DNA of 64,000 nt from Amycolatopsis benzoatilytica AK 16/65 (GCF_000383915.1 NZ_KB912942.1:4803039-4867038); one strand, 5' to 3'. Shown: positions 41,830-51,099, numbered from the stretch's first letter. The notes: a model not told the origin generated them from the sequence alone. Made by a program: numbers and translations.

Positions 41830-43137
41830 ATGATCCGGAAACCCGTCCGCGCGCTGATCGCCGCCGCCGCTCTCGCGATCTCGTCCGCCGTCGCGCTGCC
41901 CGGCGTGGCCTCGGCCGATTCCTTCTACCAGTACGACGGCAGCGCGCCGCTCTCGTCCTACGCCCCGGGCACCGTCCTCAAGACGCGGACGCTGAGCTAC
42001 CACGTCTTCGGCATTCCCACTCCGGTGCAAGCCACCCAGCTGCTCTACCGGACCTCCGACGCGCAGGGCCGGGCCACCGCCAACGTCACCTCGGTCGTGC
42101 GGAACCCGGTGAACCCCAACGGAAAAGCCATCTCCTACCAGTCCGCGTACGATTCGCTGAACCCGGCCGACTCGCCGTCTCGCGCGATCGCCGGGGACGT
42201 GCGGCTCGGCGGCGTGCTGCCGAACGCCGAGTCGCTGCTCATCGCGCCGGCGCTCGCGCTCGGCTACAGCGTCGTCATCCCGGACACCGAAGGCCCGACC
42301 GCCGATTTCGCCGCCGGCCCGGAGTACGGACAGACCACCCTGGACTCCCTCCGCGCCGCGACACACGCGCCCGGCACCGGAATGAACGGGACCACCAAGG
42401 TCGGTTTGCTCGGCTACTCCGGCGGGGCGATCGCGACCGGCTGGGCGTCCGCGCTCGCCGCGAGCTACGCGCCGGACGTGGCGAAGAACCTCGTCGGCTT
42501 CGCCGAGGGCGGCGTGCTGGTCGACCCGGCGCACAACCTCCAGTACGTCGGCGGCAGCCCGGTCTGGTCCGGGGTCATCCCGATGGCGCTGATCGGCGTT
42601 TCGCGCAGCTACGGCATTGACTTGAAGCCGTACGCCAGCGAGTACGGGCTGAAGGTGCTCGCCGAGACCGAAAACGCCTCGATCGTCGACGCGCTCGGCC
42701 ACTACCCAGGGCTGACCTGGCAGAAGCTGGTCAAACCGGAGTACGCCGACCCGGATTCGGTGCCGCCGTTCGTGGACGCGGTGAACAAGGTGAACATCGG
42801 CTCCGCACCGACCCCGTCGGTCCCCGGGTTCATCGCGCAGGCCAACAACGGCGCGCTGGAAGGGACCGTCAGCAACGTGGCGGGCATCGGCTCCGGCGAC
42901 GGCGTGATGGTCGCCGGGGACGTCCGCGCGCTGGCGAAGCAGTACTGCGCCACCGGGAACACCTCGATCCAGTACACGCAGTACGACCTGCTCAGCCACT
43001 CGAGCGCGGTCCCGGCATGGGCGCCGGCAGCGCTGGCCTGGCTGAACGACCGGTTCGCTGGGAAGGCCGCGCCGTCGAGCTGCGGGCAGATCGCGCCGGG
43101 CAACTCGCTGGCGCCGGAGCAGCACACCGGCGCGTAA
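41830..43137 (+). CDS. Secreted lipase, LIP family
   Basis: A 435-residue secreted alpha/beta-hydrolase of the secretory lipase (LIP) family. A Sec signal peptide (MIRKPVRALIAAAALAISSA, cleavage near VASA-DS) starts it. The nucleophile elbow is LGYSGGAIATGWA, with the acid and His expected later (VPPFVDAV; LLSHSSAVPAW), and two Cys (YC, SCG) may form a disulfide. It hydrolyses lipid esters outside the cell. ATG 41830 follows AGGGGAG. It is monocistronic with a perfect terminator behind. Confidence 0.92.
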   Translation: MIRKPVRALIAAAALAISSAVALPGVASADSFYQYDGSAPLSSYAPGTVLKTRTLSYHVFGIPTPVQATQLLYRTSDAQGRATANVTSVVRNPVNPNGKAISYQSAYDSLNPADSPSRAIAGDVRLGGVLPNAESLLIAPALALGYSVVIPDTEGPTADFAAGPEYGQTTLDSLRAATHAPGTGMNGTTKVGLLGYSGGAIATGWASALAASYAPDVAKNLVGFAEGGVLVDPAHNLQYVGGSPVWSGVIPMALIGVSRSYGIDLKPYASEYGLKVLAETENASIVDALGHYPGLTWQKLVKPEYADPDSVPPFVDAVNKVNIGSAPTPSVPGFIAQANNGALEGTVSNVAGIGSGDGVMVAGDVRALAKQYCATGNTSIQYTQYDLLSHSSAVPAWAPAALAWLNDRFAGKAAPSSCGQIAPGNSLAPEQHTGA

Positions 43138-43163
43138 GGCGTCGCCGGACAACCGAATGACCA

Positions 43164-43194
43164 GGGGAGCCGGACCGCCGCGGTCCGGCTCCCC
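43164..43194 (+). terminator. Terminator after lipase
   Basis: Perfect 13-bp arms GGGGAGCCGGACC / GGTCCGGCTCCCC with a 5-base loop, followed by GCGTTT, 26 bases after the lipase stop. Confidence 0.75.
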
Positions 43195-43244
43195 GCGTTT
43201 CCGGCCCGGCGCGCGATCAGCGGCCGCCGAGGCTCTCCGCCAGC

Positions 43245-43298
43245 CGGTCCAGCTGCCGCGCCCGGTCCAACTGCCGCGCCCGGTCCAGCTGCCGCAGC
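43245..43298. repeat. Three tandem 18-bp repeats
   Basis: Units CGGTCCAGCTGCCGCGCC at 43245, 43263 and 43281, with one to two differences. On the minus strand they read as three RQLDRA-type hexapeptides ending at a TGA (43217-43219), with no start codon found. This may be a decayed coding tail. Confidence 0.7.
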
Positions 43299-43322
43299 CG
43301 GTCCGTCGTCGGCGCCGGGTTA

Positions 43323-43470
43323 GTCCGTGAAGGGCCCCTTCACGGAATCTAAGTCCGTGAGGGGCCCCTTCACGGAATCTAAGTCCGCGAGGGGCCCCTT
43401 CACGGAATCTAAGTCCGCGAGGGGCCCCTCACGGAACCCACGTCCCTGAAGGGGCCCTTCACGGACGTGG
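43323..43470. repeat. Array of five 30-bp palindromic units
   Basis: Units start at 43323, 43353, 43383, 43413 and 43442. The first three are GTCCGTGAAGGGCCCCTTCA-like palindromes followed by CGGAATCTAA at an exact 30-bp period; the last two have drifted. Each unit is itself a hairpin of the dispersed GTGAAGGG family. There is no unique spacer, so it is not CRISPR. It lies between convergent lipase and phosphoesterase genes. Confidence 0.9.
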
Positions 43471-43489
43471 GCCGGAACCGCTGCCACGA

Positions 43490-43523
43490 GGGAGGCCCCC
43501 GTCCCGAAGGACGAGGGCCTCCC
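43490..43523 (-). terminator. Terminator after phosphoesterase gene
   Basis: 15-bp arms GGGAGGCCCCCGTCC / GGACGAGGGCCTCCC with one mismatch and CGAA tetraloop, 17 bases past the minus-strand stop at 43541. Confidence 0.7.
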
Positions 43524-43540
43524 GGTGCCCGCTCAGGAAA

Positions 43541-46282
43541 TCAGCCGTCCGATTCGGCCGACGGGAGGTACGCCCCCGGGACCTGGTCCGGGGCGAAGAT
43601 CTTGTCCTCGCCCGGGTACGGCTGGGTCCACCCGTGCACCTGGTACCACGTGAAGTGGTCCATCTGCGCCGGGTTGGCGTAGTCCGCGGTGGCGTTCGGG
43701 CCGCTCAGCTTCTGCTGGGACTGCCACTGCTCCCACTGCTTCGCCACCTGCTGCTGGCTCGCGGGCACCGCCGCCGACGCCGCGGCCGTGGACGCGGTCG
43801 GGACCACGTCCGGACCGCACGACGGCAGGGTCTTGAGGCCCGCGGTCAGCGACGTCTGGTTCGGCACCGCGGTGAACGGTGCGTAGTCCGGCTTCGCGGT
43901 GAAGGCGGTCGACATCGGGGTGGCCGCGCTGTCCTTCTGGTTCATCGGGTGGATCCCGAGGATCTGCTCGATGGTGCGGATCATGGTGATCTGCGAGTAG
44001 TACCGGCTGTCGGTCTTGCCGCGCTGCGCGTACGGGCTGATGACCTGGATCGGCGCCCGGTGGCCGTCGACGTGGTCGAGTCCGGCCTGGGAGTCGTCCT
44101 CGACCACGAAGACGGCCGAGTCCTTCCAGTACGGGCTGTGCGAGATCGTGTCGACGATCTTGCCCACCGCGAGGTCGTTGTCGGCGACCTGCGCGGCCGG
44201 GCTCGGCGGCCCGCCGGTGTGGTCGCTCGACAGCCACAGCATGTTCAGGTTGGCCGGGCCGTTCTTCTCGAAGTCCTTCTTCCAGATCTCGTACCGGTAC
44301 TGGTCCGGGACCGCGGTGTCGAACTTCGGGTAGCCAGGCACCGAAACGCTGTTCAGCGACGGGATCGGCGACGAGGAGACCATCGGGTAGGCGCTCGGCT
44401 CGCCGGTGGCGGCCATGTTCTTCGCGTCGCAGTAGGTGTTCTGCCAGCTGGCCGCGGCCGGCTTGTCCAGGAACTGGTGGAACTCCCCGAAGTCGCGGAC
44501 CGACTTGCCGGCCGCCTGTGCCCCGCTCCAGATGAAGCCGCTGCGCTGGTGGCCCAGCGCGTCGTCCTCGGTGTCGTAGCTGCGGGTGTACTCGCCCGCC
44601 GACGATTCGGTGTACTCCGGGTTGTCCGACTGCATGAGCCAGTTGTGGCCCTCGGCGGAGTTCGTGCCGATGTCGTAGGTGTTGTCGTACAGGCCGAACT
44701 GCTGCGCCAGCGCGTGCTGGTTCGGCGTGACGGCCTGGCCGAACTGGGCCAGCGCGGCGTTGCCGTTGCCGGTCTTGATGTCCCCGTAGAGCTGGTCGTA
44801 CGTCCGGTTCTCCTTGACCAGCAGGAACACGTGCTTGATCGTCGACGGGTCGCCGAGCCGCTGCGGGACCGGGACCGGCGCCACCGGGCGATTGCCCTTC
44901 GCCTGCTGCACCGAACCCGGGGTCCAGCCGTTCTGCCTGAACACCTGCGACGTGGCGGACCAGGTCTGCCAGTCGCTGGGCAAAGGGAAGCGCTGCAGGC
45001 TGGAGGTGGTGTCGTGCGTCCCGTGCCCGGCCGCGGTGGTCGGGCGGCGGGCGTCGATGCCGCGGGTGTTCGCGACCAGGATGTTGTTGCCCTTGGCCGA
45101 GATGCCGGACGGGAAGTAGTCCGTCGGCAGCAGCCCGATGAAGGCGGCCGGGGCCTGCGGGAACCAGTAGCGGTAGACCGCGACCGCGTTCGCCCGGCCG
45201 AGCGTCACCAGCAGGTGGCCGTCGTCGGTGAGCGCGATGTCGGTCGGCTCGTAGCCGACGGTGGCCTCCGGCCACGGCTGCGTCGCGATGGTCTGGACTA
45301 CGGCGTCGCGCTTGGCGTCGATCACCGAAACGCTGTCGCTGCCGGTGTTCGCCACGAAGAGGGTGTCGTTCTTGGCACGCAGCGCGGTCGGGTGCAGGCC
45401 GACGTCGATGCTCTTGACCGCGGCGGCCGGGTTCGCCAGGTCGATCACGCTGACCGTGCCGGTGGTGGCGGCGCCGGTCTTCGGGTTCGCGACGATGTCA
45501 GTCCCGTAGGAGTTGATCGTCGTCTCGCCCGGCTTGGCGGCGCGGCCGCCCTCGTTGCCGACGTAGATCCGGTTGCCGATGCGCACCAGGGCGCGCGGCG
45601 CGTTGCCGACCGTCCAGCTCTGCTTGATCTGGCCGCTGGCCGCATCGATCGCGACGACCCGGTTCTGGCCGTTCACCGCGGAGTACACAGTGGACCCGTC
45701 GGCGGAGAAGACCGCGCCGGAGGCGAGCGCGTGCTTGCTGCCGTCGGCCGGGATGGCGACCCAGGTCGGGTTCGCGACGCTGCCGTCGGGCTGCACGTCG
45801 AACTTGCGGTAGCCGTCGGTCTGGCCGAGCCACAGCGTCTTGCCGTCCGGCGAGTACGACGGGCCTTCCTGTCCGACGTCGTTGCCCGGGATCTGCAGGT
45901 CGGCCAGCTTGTTCTTGCCGACCAGCTGCTGCACCTTCCAGCTCTTCAGGTCGACGATGGTCAGCGCGATGCCCCCGTCGGTGGTCAGCGCGGCCAGGTG
46001 GCTGCCGTCCGGGCTGACTTCCGAAGCCATGATCTTGCCGTTCGGGACGACCAGGCGGTCGCCGATCGGCTTGAGGTACTGGTCGCTGGAGATCGTCAGG
46101 CCGTACTTGCCGTCCGAACCGACCTGGTCGTTGCCGAACTGCTGGGTGGAGGCGAGGCCGATGCCCGAACCGGCGGCCACGAGAGCGACCGCGGTCGCCC
46201 CCGCGGTGCCATAACGCAGCCGGCGGGACCTGAGGAGCCCCTTGGACTCCCCTGCCCGCCTGCGTCGGCGCGTTACTTGCAT
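43541..46282 (-). CDS. Beta-propeller/phosphoesterase fusion, exported
   Basis: A 913-residue protein. An N-terminal basic stretch and TM/signal segment (GTAGATAVALVAAGSGIGLA) precede a seven-bladed YncE-like propeller (~60-400) with blades such as GTVSVIDLANPAAAVKSIDV and DGKTLWLGQTDGYRKFDV. From ~480 on it is a phosphoesterase/alkaline-phosphatase-type domain: HVFLLVKENRTYDQLYGDI (metal-site Glu/Asn), NSAEGHNWLMQ, FVVEDDSQAGLDHVDGHRAP and a closing YPGEDKIFAPDQ. It probably cleaves phosphoesters (phospholipase C-like) outside the cell. ATG 46282; the ABC permease gene ends 4 bp upstream. Confidence 0.88.
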   Translation of the reverse strand: MQVTRRRRRAGESKGLLRSRRLRYGTAGATAVALVAAGSGIGLASTQQFGNDQVGSDGKYGLTISSDQYLKPIGDRLVVPNGKIMASEVSPDGSHLAALTTDGGIALTIVDLKSWKVQQLVGKNKLADLQIPGNDVGQEGPSYSPDGKTLWLGQTDGYRKFDVQPDGSVANPTWVAIPADGSKHALASGAVFSADGSTVYSAVNGQNRVVAIDAASGQIKQSWTVGNAPRALVRIGNRIYVGNEGGRAAKPGETTINSYGTDIVANPKTGAATTGTVSVIDLANPAAAVKSIDVGLHPTALRAKNDTLFVANTGSDSVSVIDAKRDAVVQTIATQPWPEATVGYEPTDIALTDDGHLLVTLGRANAVAVYRYWFPQAPAAFIGLLPTDYFPSGISAKGNNILVANTRGIDARRPTTAAGHGTHDTTSSLQRFPLPSDWQTWSATSQVFRQNGWTPGSVQQAKGNRPVAPVPVPQRLGDPSTIKHVFLLVKENRTYDQLYGDIKTGNGNAALAQFGQAVTPNQHALAQQFGLYDNTYDIGTNSAEGHNWLMQSDNPEYTESSAGEYTRSYDTEDDALGHQRSGFIWSGAQAAGKSVRDFGEFHQFLDKPAAASWQNTYCDAKNMAATGEPSAYPMVSSSPIPSLNSVSVPGYPKFDTAVPDQYRYEIWKKDFEKNGPANLNMLWLSSDHTGGPPSPAAQVADNDLAVGKIVDTISHSPYWKDSAVFVVEDDSQAGLDHVDGHRAPIQVISPYAQRGKTDSRYYSQITMIRTIEQILGIHPMNQKDSAATPMSTAFTAKPDYAPFTAVPNQTSLTAGLKTLPSCGPDVVPTASTAAASAAVPASQQQVAKQWEQWQSQQKLSGPNATADYANPAQMDHFTWYQVHGWTQPYPGEDKIFAPDQVPGAYLPSAESDG

Positions 46283-46286
46283 TGAC

Positions 46287-47645
46287 TCATCCCTTCGGGG
46301 TCGAGGAGAGCAGTTCGACGTTGCCGTCGAACTGCCAAAGCGGGTTGGGTTGGTCCCCTTCCGGGGTCCGCACCTGGAAGTAGCCGTTCACTTCCTTCGG
46401 CCCGTCGCCGTCGGCGACGAACCGCCCGTCTGCGGTGACATCGAGCTGGTAGATCGCCTGTCCGGCGGCAGCGATGCCAGGGAGATGCCAGGTGACGACA
46501 CAGCGCCAGTCGTTGCCGGCGCCCTCGGCTTCGACCCGGCCGCCGCCCTTGGCGCATTCCGTGGTGGCGGCGAGCTGGTCCTCGGTGACGTCGGGACGGT
46601 TCAGCTGCGCAGCCTGGATCCGGTAGAGGTGCGCGAACTCGACCGACAGCGACTGCTGCAGCTTCGCCTGGTCGATGCCCGATCCGGACGCGGGCGTGGC
46701 GGCCGCGACGACCGCCGTCGTCACGCCGATCAGCGCCACCAGCGGGACCAGGCCCGAGGTGACCACGCGACGGCCGGCGCCGTCGTAGCTGAGGTCGGTG
46801 AAGTCGCGCCGCAGGAACAGCAGATACGCCAGGCTGGTCGCGCCGGCCGCCCACACCAGGCTCACCGCGACGCTGATCAGCAGGGGTCCGAGCTGTGCCG
46901 GGTCGGTGAAGAGCCCGTTCCAGGAGATGAACGCATACGTCGGCAGCGCGAGCCGCACCACCACCGGCAGCGGCAGCAGCTGCGCCACCGCCATCACCAG
47001 CGCCACCACCGCGGGCAGCAGCAGGCCCATCGGCGACCGTCCTAACGCGACAGAGCCGAGGAGGCCGATGCCGGCCAGCGCGAGGGTCGGGGCGAGCACC
47101 GAGATCCAAGCGAGCGCGACTTTCAGCGCGGCGTCGCCGGAGGACAGCAGGTGTCCGTCGAGGCCGATCAGCGGCTGGTCACCGACTCCGAGCAGGCCGC
47201 CGGCTGTGCTGGACACGGCGAGCCCGGCCACCAGCAGCACGATCACGGTGAGGCTGGCGAACGCCTTCGCCGCGAAGATCCGCTGGTACGAGCGCATCGC
47301 GACGAGAAGGTGCCGCCAGGTGCCGAGCCGGTCTTCGGCGGCGAAGACGTCGCCGGCGACCAGCGAGGTCAGCAGCGGGAGCGCGTAGCTGCCGGCGAAA
47401 CCGAGCAGCACCAGCGGACCGGCCCAGCCGGTCTGGCTCATCAGCCGGCCGAACACGGTGTCCACCGGCAGGTCGCTCTGCTGGCTCACCGCGGCGACGA
47501 ACACCGCCGGGGCGATCCAGCAGGCCAGCAGCAGCAACCGGATCCGCCACTGGGACAGCAGCTTCCGCAGTTCGAACCGGTACCCGCGGCCCAGCCCGAC
47601 CGGGCGGACCGGCGCGGGTGCCGGGGCGGCCTCGGCGACGGTCAT
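46287..47645 (-). CDS. ABC-transporter permease (ABC-2 type)
   Basis: A 452-residue membrane protein with about seven TM segments, starting with a cytoplasmic RGYRFELRKLLSQWRIRLLL, as in ABC-2 permeases. A large extracytoplasmic C-terminal domain (~330-452, from GSGIDQAKLQQSLSVEFAHL) contains a Cys pair (TECAKGG, WRCVVTW) that could form a disulfide. The start overlaps the ATPase stop by four bases. The substrate is unknown; export of a peptide or lipid is usual for this type. Confidence 0.85.
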   Translation of the reverse strand: MTVAEAAPAPAPVRPVGLGRGYRFELRKLLSQWRIRLLLLACWIAPAVFVAAVSQQSDLPVDTVFGRLMSQTGWAGPLVLLGFAGSYALPLLTSLVAGDVFAAEDRLGTWRHLLVAMRSYQRIFAAKAFASLTVIVLLVAGLAVSSTAGGLLGVGDQPLIGLDGHLLSSGDAALKVALAWISVLAPTLALAGIGLLGSVALGRSPMGLLLPAVVALVMAVAQLLPLPVVVRLALPTYAFISWNGLFTDPAQLGPLLISVAVSLVWAAGATSLAYLLFLRRDFTDLSYDGAGRRVVTSGLVPLVALIGVTTAVVAAATPASGSGIDQAKLQQSLSVEFAHLYRIQAAQLNRPDVTEDQLAATTECAKGGGRVEAEGAGNDWRCVVTWHLPGIAAAGQAIYQLDVTADGRFVADGDGPKEVNGYFQVRTPEGDQPNPLWQFDGNVELLSSTPKG

Positions 47646-48571
47646 CGCTTGCCCTCCTGCTCGGTCAGCTCCAGGAACGCCGCCTCCAGCGGCGAAACCA
47701 CCGGAGCCAGTTCCCGGATGCCGATGCCCTCGCCGACGAGCCGCGCGACGAGGGCGTCCAGCGCGGGCGTCAGCCCGCTGATCACCAGCACGTCCGCCTG
47801 GCCGCGCGGGGTCTGCTTGTCGTCGATGCGCAGCTTCGGCACGTCCCCGGCGATCCGGCGGGCGGCTGCCTGGTCCGAGGTCGCCAGCCGGTAGGCCAGG
47901 CGGCGGTCCTCGGACTGGAGTTTCGTCACCGGGCCGGTGAAAACGACCTGGCCGGCGGACAGGATGGTGACCTCCGAGCAGAGCGCTTCCAGGTCGTCCA
48001 TCCGGTGGCTGGAGAGCACGACCGCGGTGCCCTCGTCGGCGAGCCGGCCGAGCACGCCGTGCACGTGTTTCTTGCCGGCCGGGTCGAGGCCGTTCGACGG
48101 TTCGTCCAGCACCAGCAGCTTCGGTTTGGCCAGCAGCGCGGCGGCGAGCCCGAGCCGCTGGCGCATCCCGAGCGAGAAGCCGCGCACCCGGTCGTCGGCC
48201 ACGTCGGCGAGCCCGACCTGGGCGAGGATGTCATCGATGTCGACCCGCTCGCCGCGCAACGAGGCCAGCGCGGCCAGGTTCTGCCGGGCGGTGAGCGACG
48301 GGTAGAGCCCCGGCCCGTCGACGAAGCCGGCGATGCCGTCGGGGGTCGCCAGCGCCCGGCCGACCGGGCGGCCGAGGATCTCCAGTTCGCCCTCGTCCGC
48401 GACGGCCAGGCCGAGCAGCAATCCGAGCAGTGTCGTCTTGCCCGCTCCGTTCGGGCCGACCAAACCGTGGATCTCGCCGTAGGCGACATCCAGGTCGACG
48501 CCGTCGAGTGCGACCACGTCGCCGAAACACTTGGTGATCGCGCGGGCTCGCACCGCGTCGCTTGCGTTCAT
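47642..48571 (-). CDS. ABC-transporter ATP-binding protein
   Basis: A 309-residue ATPase. Walker A is GPNGAGKTT, the signature is FSLGMRQRLGLA, Walker B is LLVLDEPSNGLDPAG, and the switch His is in LSSHRMDD. The C-terminal ~90 residues (SGLTPALDALVARLVGEGIG) match export ATPases of the drug-resistance or bacteriocin-immunity type. The ATG at 48571 is preferred over an earlier one at 48613. It is coupled to the permease. Confidence 0.93.
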   Translation of the reverse strand: MNASDAVRARAITKCFGDVVALDGVDLDVAYGEIHGLVGPNGAGKTTLLGLLLGLAVADEGELEILGRPVGRALATPDGIAGFVDGPGLYPSLTARQNLAALASLRGERVDIDDILAQVGLADVADDRVRGFSLGMRQRLGLAAALLAKPKLLVLDEPSNGLDPAGKKHVHGVLGRLADEGTAVVLSSHRMDDLEALCSEVTILSAGQVVFTGPVTKLQSEDRRLAYRLATSDQAAARRIAGDVPKLRIDDKQTPRGQADVLVISGLTPALDALVARLVGEGIGIRELAPVVSPLEAAFLELTEQEGKR

Positions 48572-48692
48572 GGTCCCCACTTTCCGAAGCCGTGAGGAAC
48601 TTAGGCACGACAAGTGACGCGCGGACCGGTGCGCGGTTGAACGTTGGGGAAACCCCGGAGAGCGGATTCCGGCATCTCCGAACTAATCGGGC

Positions 48693-49110
48693 TTATCCGA
48701 CGCGCGAGGTATCCTGGATCAAGGCATCGGACCGCGTGCGCTCGGCGTGGTCGTGCACCGGCGTGGTGATCATCAGCTCGTCGGGATCAGCGGCGGTGGC
48801 GACTGTCCGCAACGATTTCCGTAGGGTCGCCGGGCATCCGATGTGGACTGGCCGTCGTCGGCCGACGAGCCGGGAGCTGCGTCTTCCGGGCGGGGCAAGC
48901 GGATCCGCTTCCCGCGCGATCGGCTGAGCGTCTTAGCCCGAATGGAGCGCGCGAGTCAGCCGGGCCGTCGGTGTCCGCCGCGATCGCCGCGACGCTGACC
49001 ACAATGGACGGTTCGGGCAGCGGGCCGGGGCGGAAGGTCTCCCGGCAGATCCGGGTCGCGTCCGGGTTGAGGTGGCAGGCGAAGGCGCAGTCCGGCGGCG
49101 CGATGCGAAG
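48693..49110 (-). pseudogene. Decayed luciferase-like (LLM) flavin monooxygenase, C-terminal part
   Basis: No intact frame, but two minus-strand frames together give the C-terminal third of an LLM-class oxidoreductase. From 49110 downward one reads GLRIAPPDCAFACHLNPD, then PLPEPSIVVSVAAIAADTD, matching the usual AFAHHFNP and ADT(D/E)EEA motifs. After a frameshift near 48900 the other frame reads GCPATLRKSL and DELMITTPVHDHAERTRS, the family's GSPxTVR and DELM...HDHADRLRSYE end, with TAA at 48693. The N-terminal two thirds are gone; the remnant stops against the response-regulator gene at 49123. Confidence 0.75.
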
Positions 49111-49122
49111 CCCTGCCGGCCG

Positions 49123-49812
49123 TCAGCTATTCCGTTGGGCAGGATCCTGCTCGGCCTGAATCCCGTGCTGGCGCGCGTACACGATGGCCTGCGGGCGGTC
49201 ACGGCTGCCGGTCTTGGCGAAGATCTGGTTGATGTGGGTCTTCACCGTGGAGCGGCTCAGGTACAGCCGGGCGGCGATCTCCGCGTTGGACAGTCCCTCC
49301 GCGATCAGGCCGAGCACTTGGCCCTCGCGTTCGGTCAGGCCGCCGGGGAGGGCGGCGTCCCTCCCGGGGCGGCCGGGATCGTCGCGGCGGCTTGCCTGGA
49401 TCAGCCGGGCCGCCGCGAGCGGATCGAGCATGGCGTGGCCGGAGGCGGCGGCTTCGATGGCGCGCTGGATGTCCGCGGCCGAGGCGTTCTTGGTCAGGTA
49501 GCCGATGGCACCGGCCTCGAGTGCGGCGAGGACCGAGTCGTCGTCGGTGTAGGTGGTGAGGACCACGACGGCGGTGGCCGGGCGTTCGGTCCGCAGCCGG
49601 CGGGTGGCCTCGACGCCGTCCGTGCCGGGCATGTGCAGGTCCATCAAGACCACGTCGGCCTCCTGCTCTACCGCCAGAGCGACGGCCTGCGCGCCGTCCG
49701 CGGCCGTACCGGCGACGTGCACCCCCTCGACGGCGCCGAGGATAGTGGCCAGGCCCGCGCGCACGACCTGGTGGTCGTCGGCGATGATCACGGAGATCGG
49801 GGTGGGGCTCAT
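49123..49812 (-). CDS. NarL/LuxR-type response regulator
   Basis: A 229-residue response regulator. The receiver domain has the acidic pair DD at 12-13, the phosphorylated Asp58 (VVLMDLHMPGTDG), Thr in VVLTTYTDD and Lys in YLTKNAS. The LuxR HTH follows (LTEREGQVLGLIAEGLSNAE; LYLSRSTVKTHINQIFAKTG). It is coupled to the histidine kinase by a four-base overlap. The neighbouring membrane protein, or the ABC operon downstream, may be its target. Confidence 0.95.
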   Translation of the reverse strand: MSPTPISVIIADDHQVVRAGLATILGAVEGVHVAGTAADGAQAVALAVEQEADVVLMDLHMPGTDGVEATRRLRTERPATAVVVLTTYTDDDSVLAALEAGAIGYLTKNASAADIQRAIEAAASGHAMLDPLAAARLIQASRRDDPGRPGRDAALPGGLTEREGQVLGLIAEGLSNAEIAARLYLSRSTVKTHINQIFAKTGSRDRPQAIVYARQHGIQAEQDPAQRNS

Positions 49813-51014
49813 CGGTTGCTCCCGTCGCTGCGATCACCCAGATTGCCTGGTCGGCAAGGGATGCGTGCGGTGACTCGCCATCCGCCGTCAGGTGCGGGGC
49901 CGGCCTGGAGAGCGCCGCCGGCCTGCTCGACGCGTTCCCGCATGCCCTGGAGCCCGAATCCGCCGCCGCTCGCGCGCGATGCCGGTGATGTGTCCGGGCT
50001 TTCGGCAGGTCTGGTGTTGGCGACCTGCACGGTCACGTCGTTCGGCCCGAAGCAGACCCGCACGCTCACGCTCGAGGCCGGGGCATGTTTAGCGGCGTTG
50101 GTCAGGGCTTCCTGCACGAGCCGGTAGAGCGTGAGCGTGACGTCGGCATCGAGCGCTTGCCAGCCGCCCTCCAGCGCGAGATCTGCCTGATGGAGTTCGC
50201 AGAGCCGTTCGAGCTGCGCGGCCAGCGGCGCGCTCCCTCCGCGCAGCGCGCGGACGGCTTGGCGTGCCTCGTCCAAGCCGGTGCTGACCAGCTCGTGGCC
50301 CAGCTCGATCTGCTCGACAAGTTTCTCGCGCGGCGCGTCGGTGCGGGCGAGGGTGTCGATCGCGGTGAGCTGGATCGAAAGGGCGCCGAGGGTGTGCGCG
50401 AGCACGTCGTGCAGCTCGCGGCCGAGACGGTTGCGCTCCCCGGCCAGGTCCGCCTCGGCCTGGGCGACCTCGGCACGCTGCCGCTCGGTCGCGACCAGTG
50501 TACGGTGCCGGGCACGCTGGTCGATCTCGCGCCGGCTGGCACCAGCCACCAGCCCGGCAAGGGTCACCGCGGCGGTGGCCAGCAGGCGGCCGGGAAAAGG
50601 CCCGTGCGGGATCGTTGCGAGGCAGTAGGCGACGGGACCGGCCATCGCCAGCACGAGAGCGGCGGCCGGATCGAACGCGACGGCGGCGATGCTCGCCGCG
50701 ACGCCGGTGAAGATCAGCCCATTGGCTTCGGTGGCAGCGAGCACCGCCCCGGCCGCGCACATCACCGCGACCGCCGCGGCCACCCGCGCACCCCGGGTGA
50801 CGACGATCAGAACGAGCCAGGCCAGCGCGGCGACGGCGAGTGCGACGGGTGCCACGATCCCCGCGCCGGCGGGGAGCGTGACGACGTTGATCCAGATGGA
50901 CACTCCCAGACCCGCCAGCATGGCCGCGACCCGCGCCCGCGGGTCGCGGATCATCCCGCTCAGCCCGATCCCGGGATGATCCTCGGCCGGCCTGAACCTG
51001 CTGGTGATACTCAT
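49809..51014 (-). CDS. Sensor histidine kinase, NarL type (HisKA_3)
   Basis: A 401-residue kinase. Five or six N-terminal TM segments (~30-165) form a MASE-like membrane sensor with no large extracellular loop. The HisKA_3 dimerisation helix contains the phospho-His in GRELHDVLAHTLGALS. The ATPase has LVQEALTNAAKHAPASSVSV (N box) and GGGFGLQGMRERVEQAGG (G box). It is paired with the response regulator. The gap from the membrane-protein gene is 85 bp. Confidence 0.93.
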   Translation of the reverse strand: MSITSRFRPAEDHPGIGLSGMIRDPRARVAAMLAGLGVSIWINVVTLPAGAGIVAPVALAVAALAWLVLIVVTRGARVAAAVAVMCAAGAVLAATEANGLIFTGVAASIAAVAFDPAAALVLAMAGPVAYCLATIPHGPFPGRLLATAAVTLAGLVAGASRREIDQRARHRTLVATERQRAEVAQAEADLAGERNRLGRELHDVLAHTLGALSIQLTAIDTLARTDAPREKLVEQIELGHELVSTGLDEARQAVRALRGGSAPLAAQLERLCELHQADLALEGGWQALDADVTLTLYRLVQEALTNAAKHAPASSVSVRVCFGPNDVTVQVANTRPAESPDTSPASRASGGGFGLQGMRERVEQAGGALQAGPAPDGGWRVTARIPCRPGNLGDRSDGSNR

Positions 51015-51099
51015 CGCCCCGGATTATCCCTGCCCACCGCGCCCGCCGGGCGCACCCGAAGCGCGCGGGCGAGCCGGACGAAGCCGGCGACCATCGGCA

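Noticed and set aside
43323..43470. CRISPR array
   Set aside because: Units abut with no unique spacers, each is a palindrome, and there is no cas gene.
43634..46285. 883-codon plus-strand frame opposite the propeller/phosphoesterase
   Set aside because: Repetitive Arg/Val/Asp translation typical of antisense frames; no motif.
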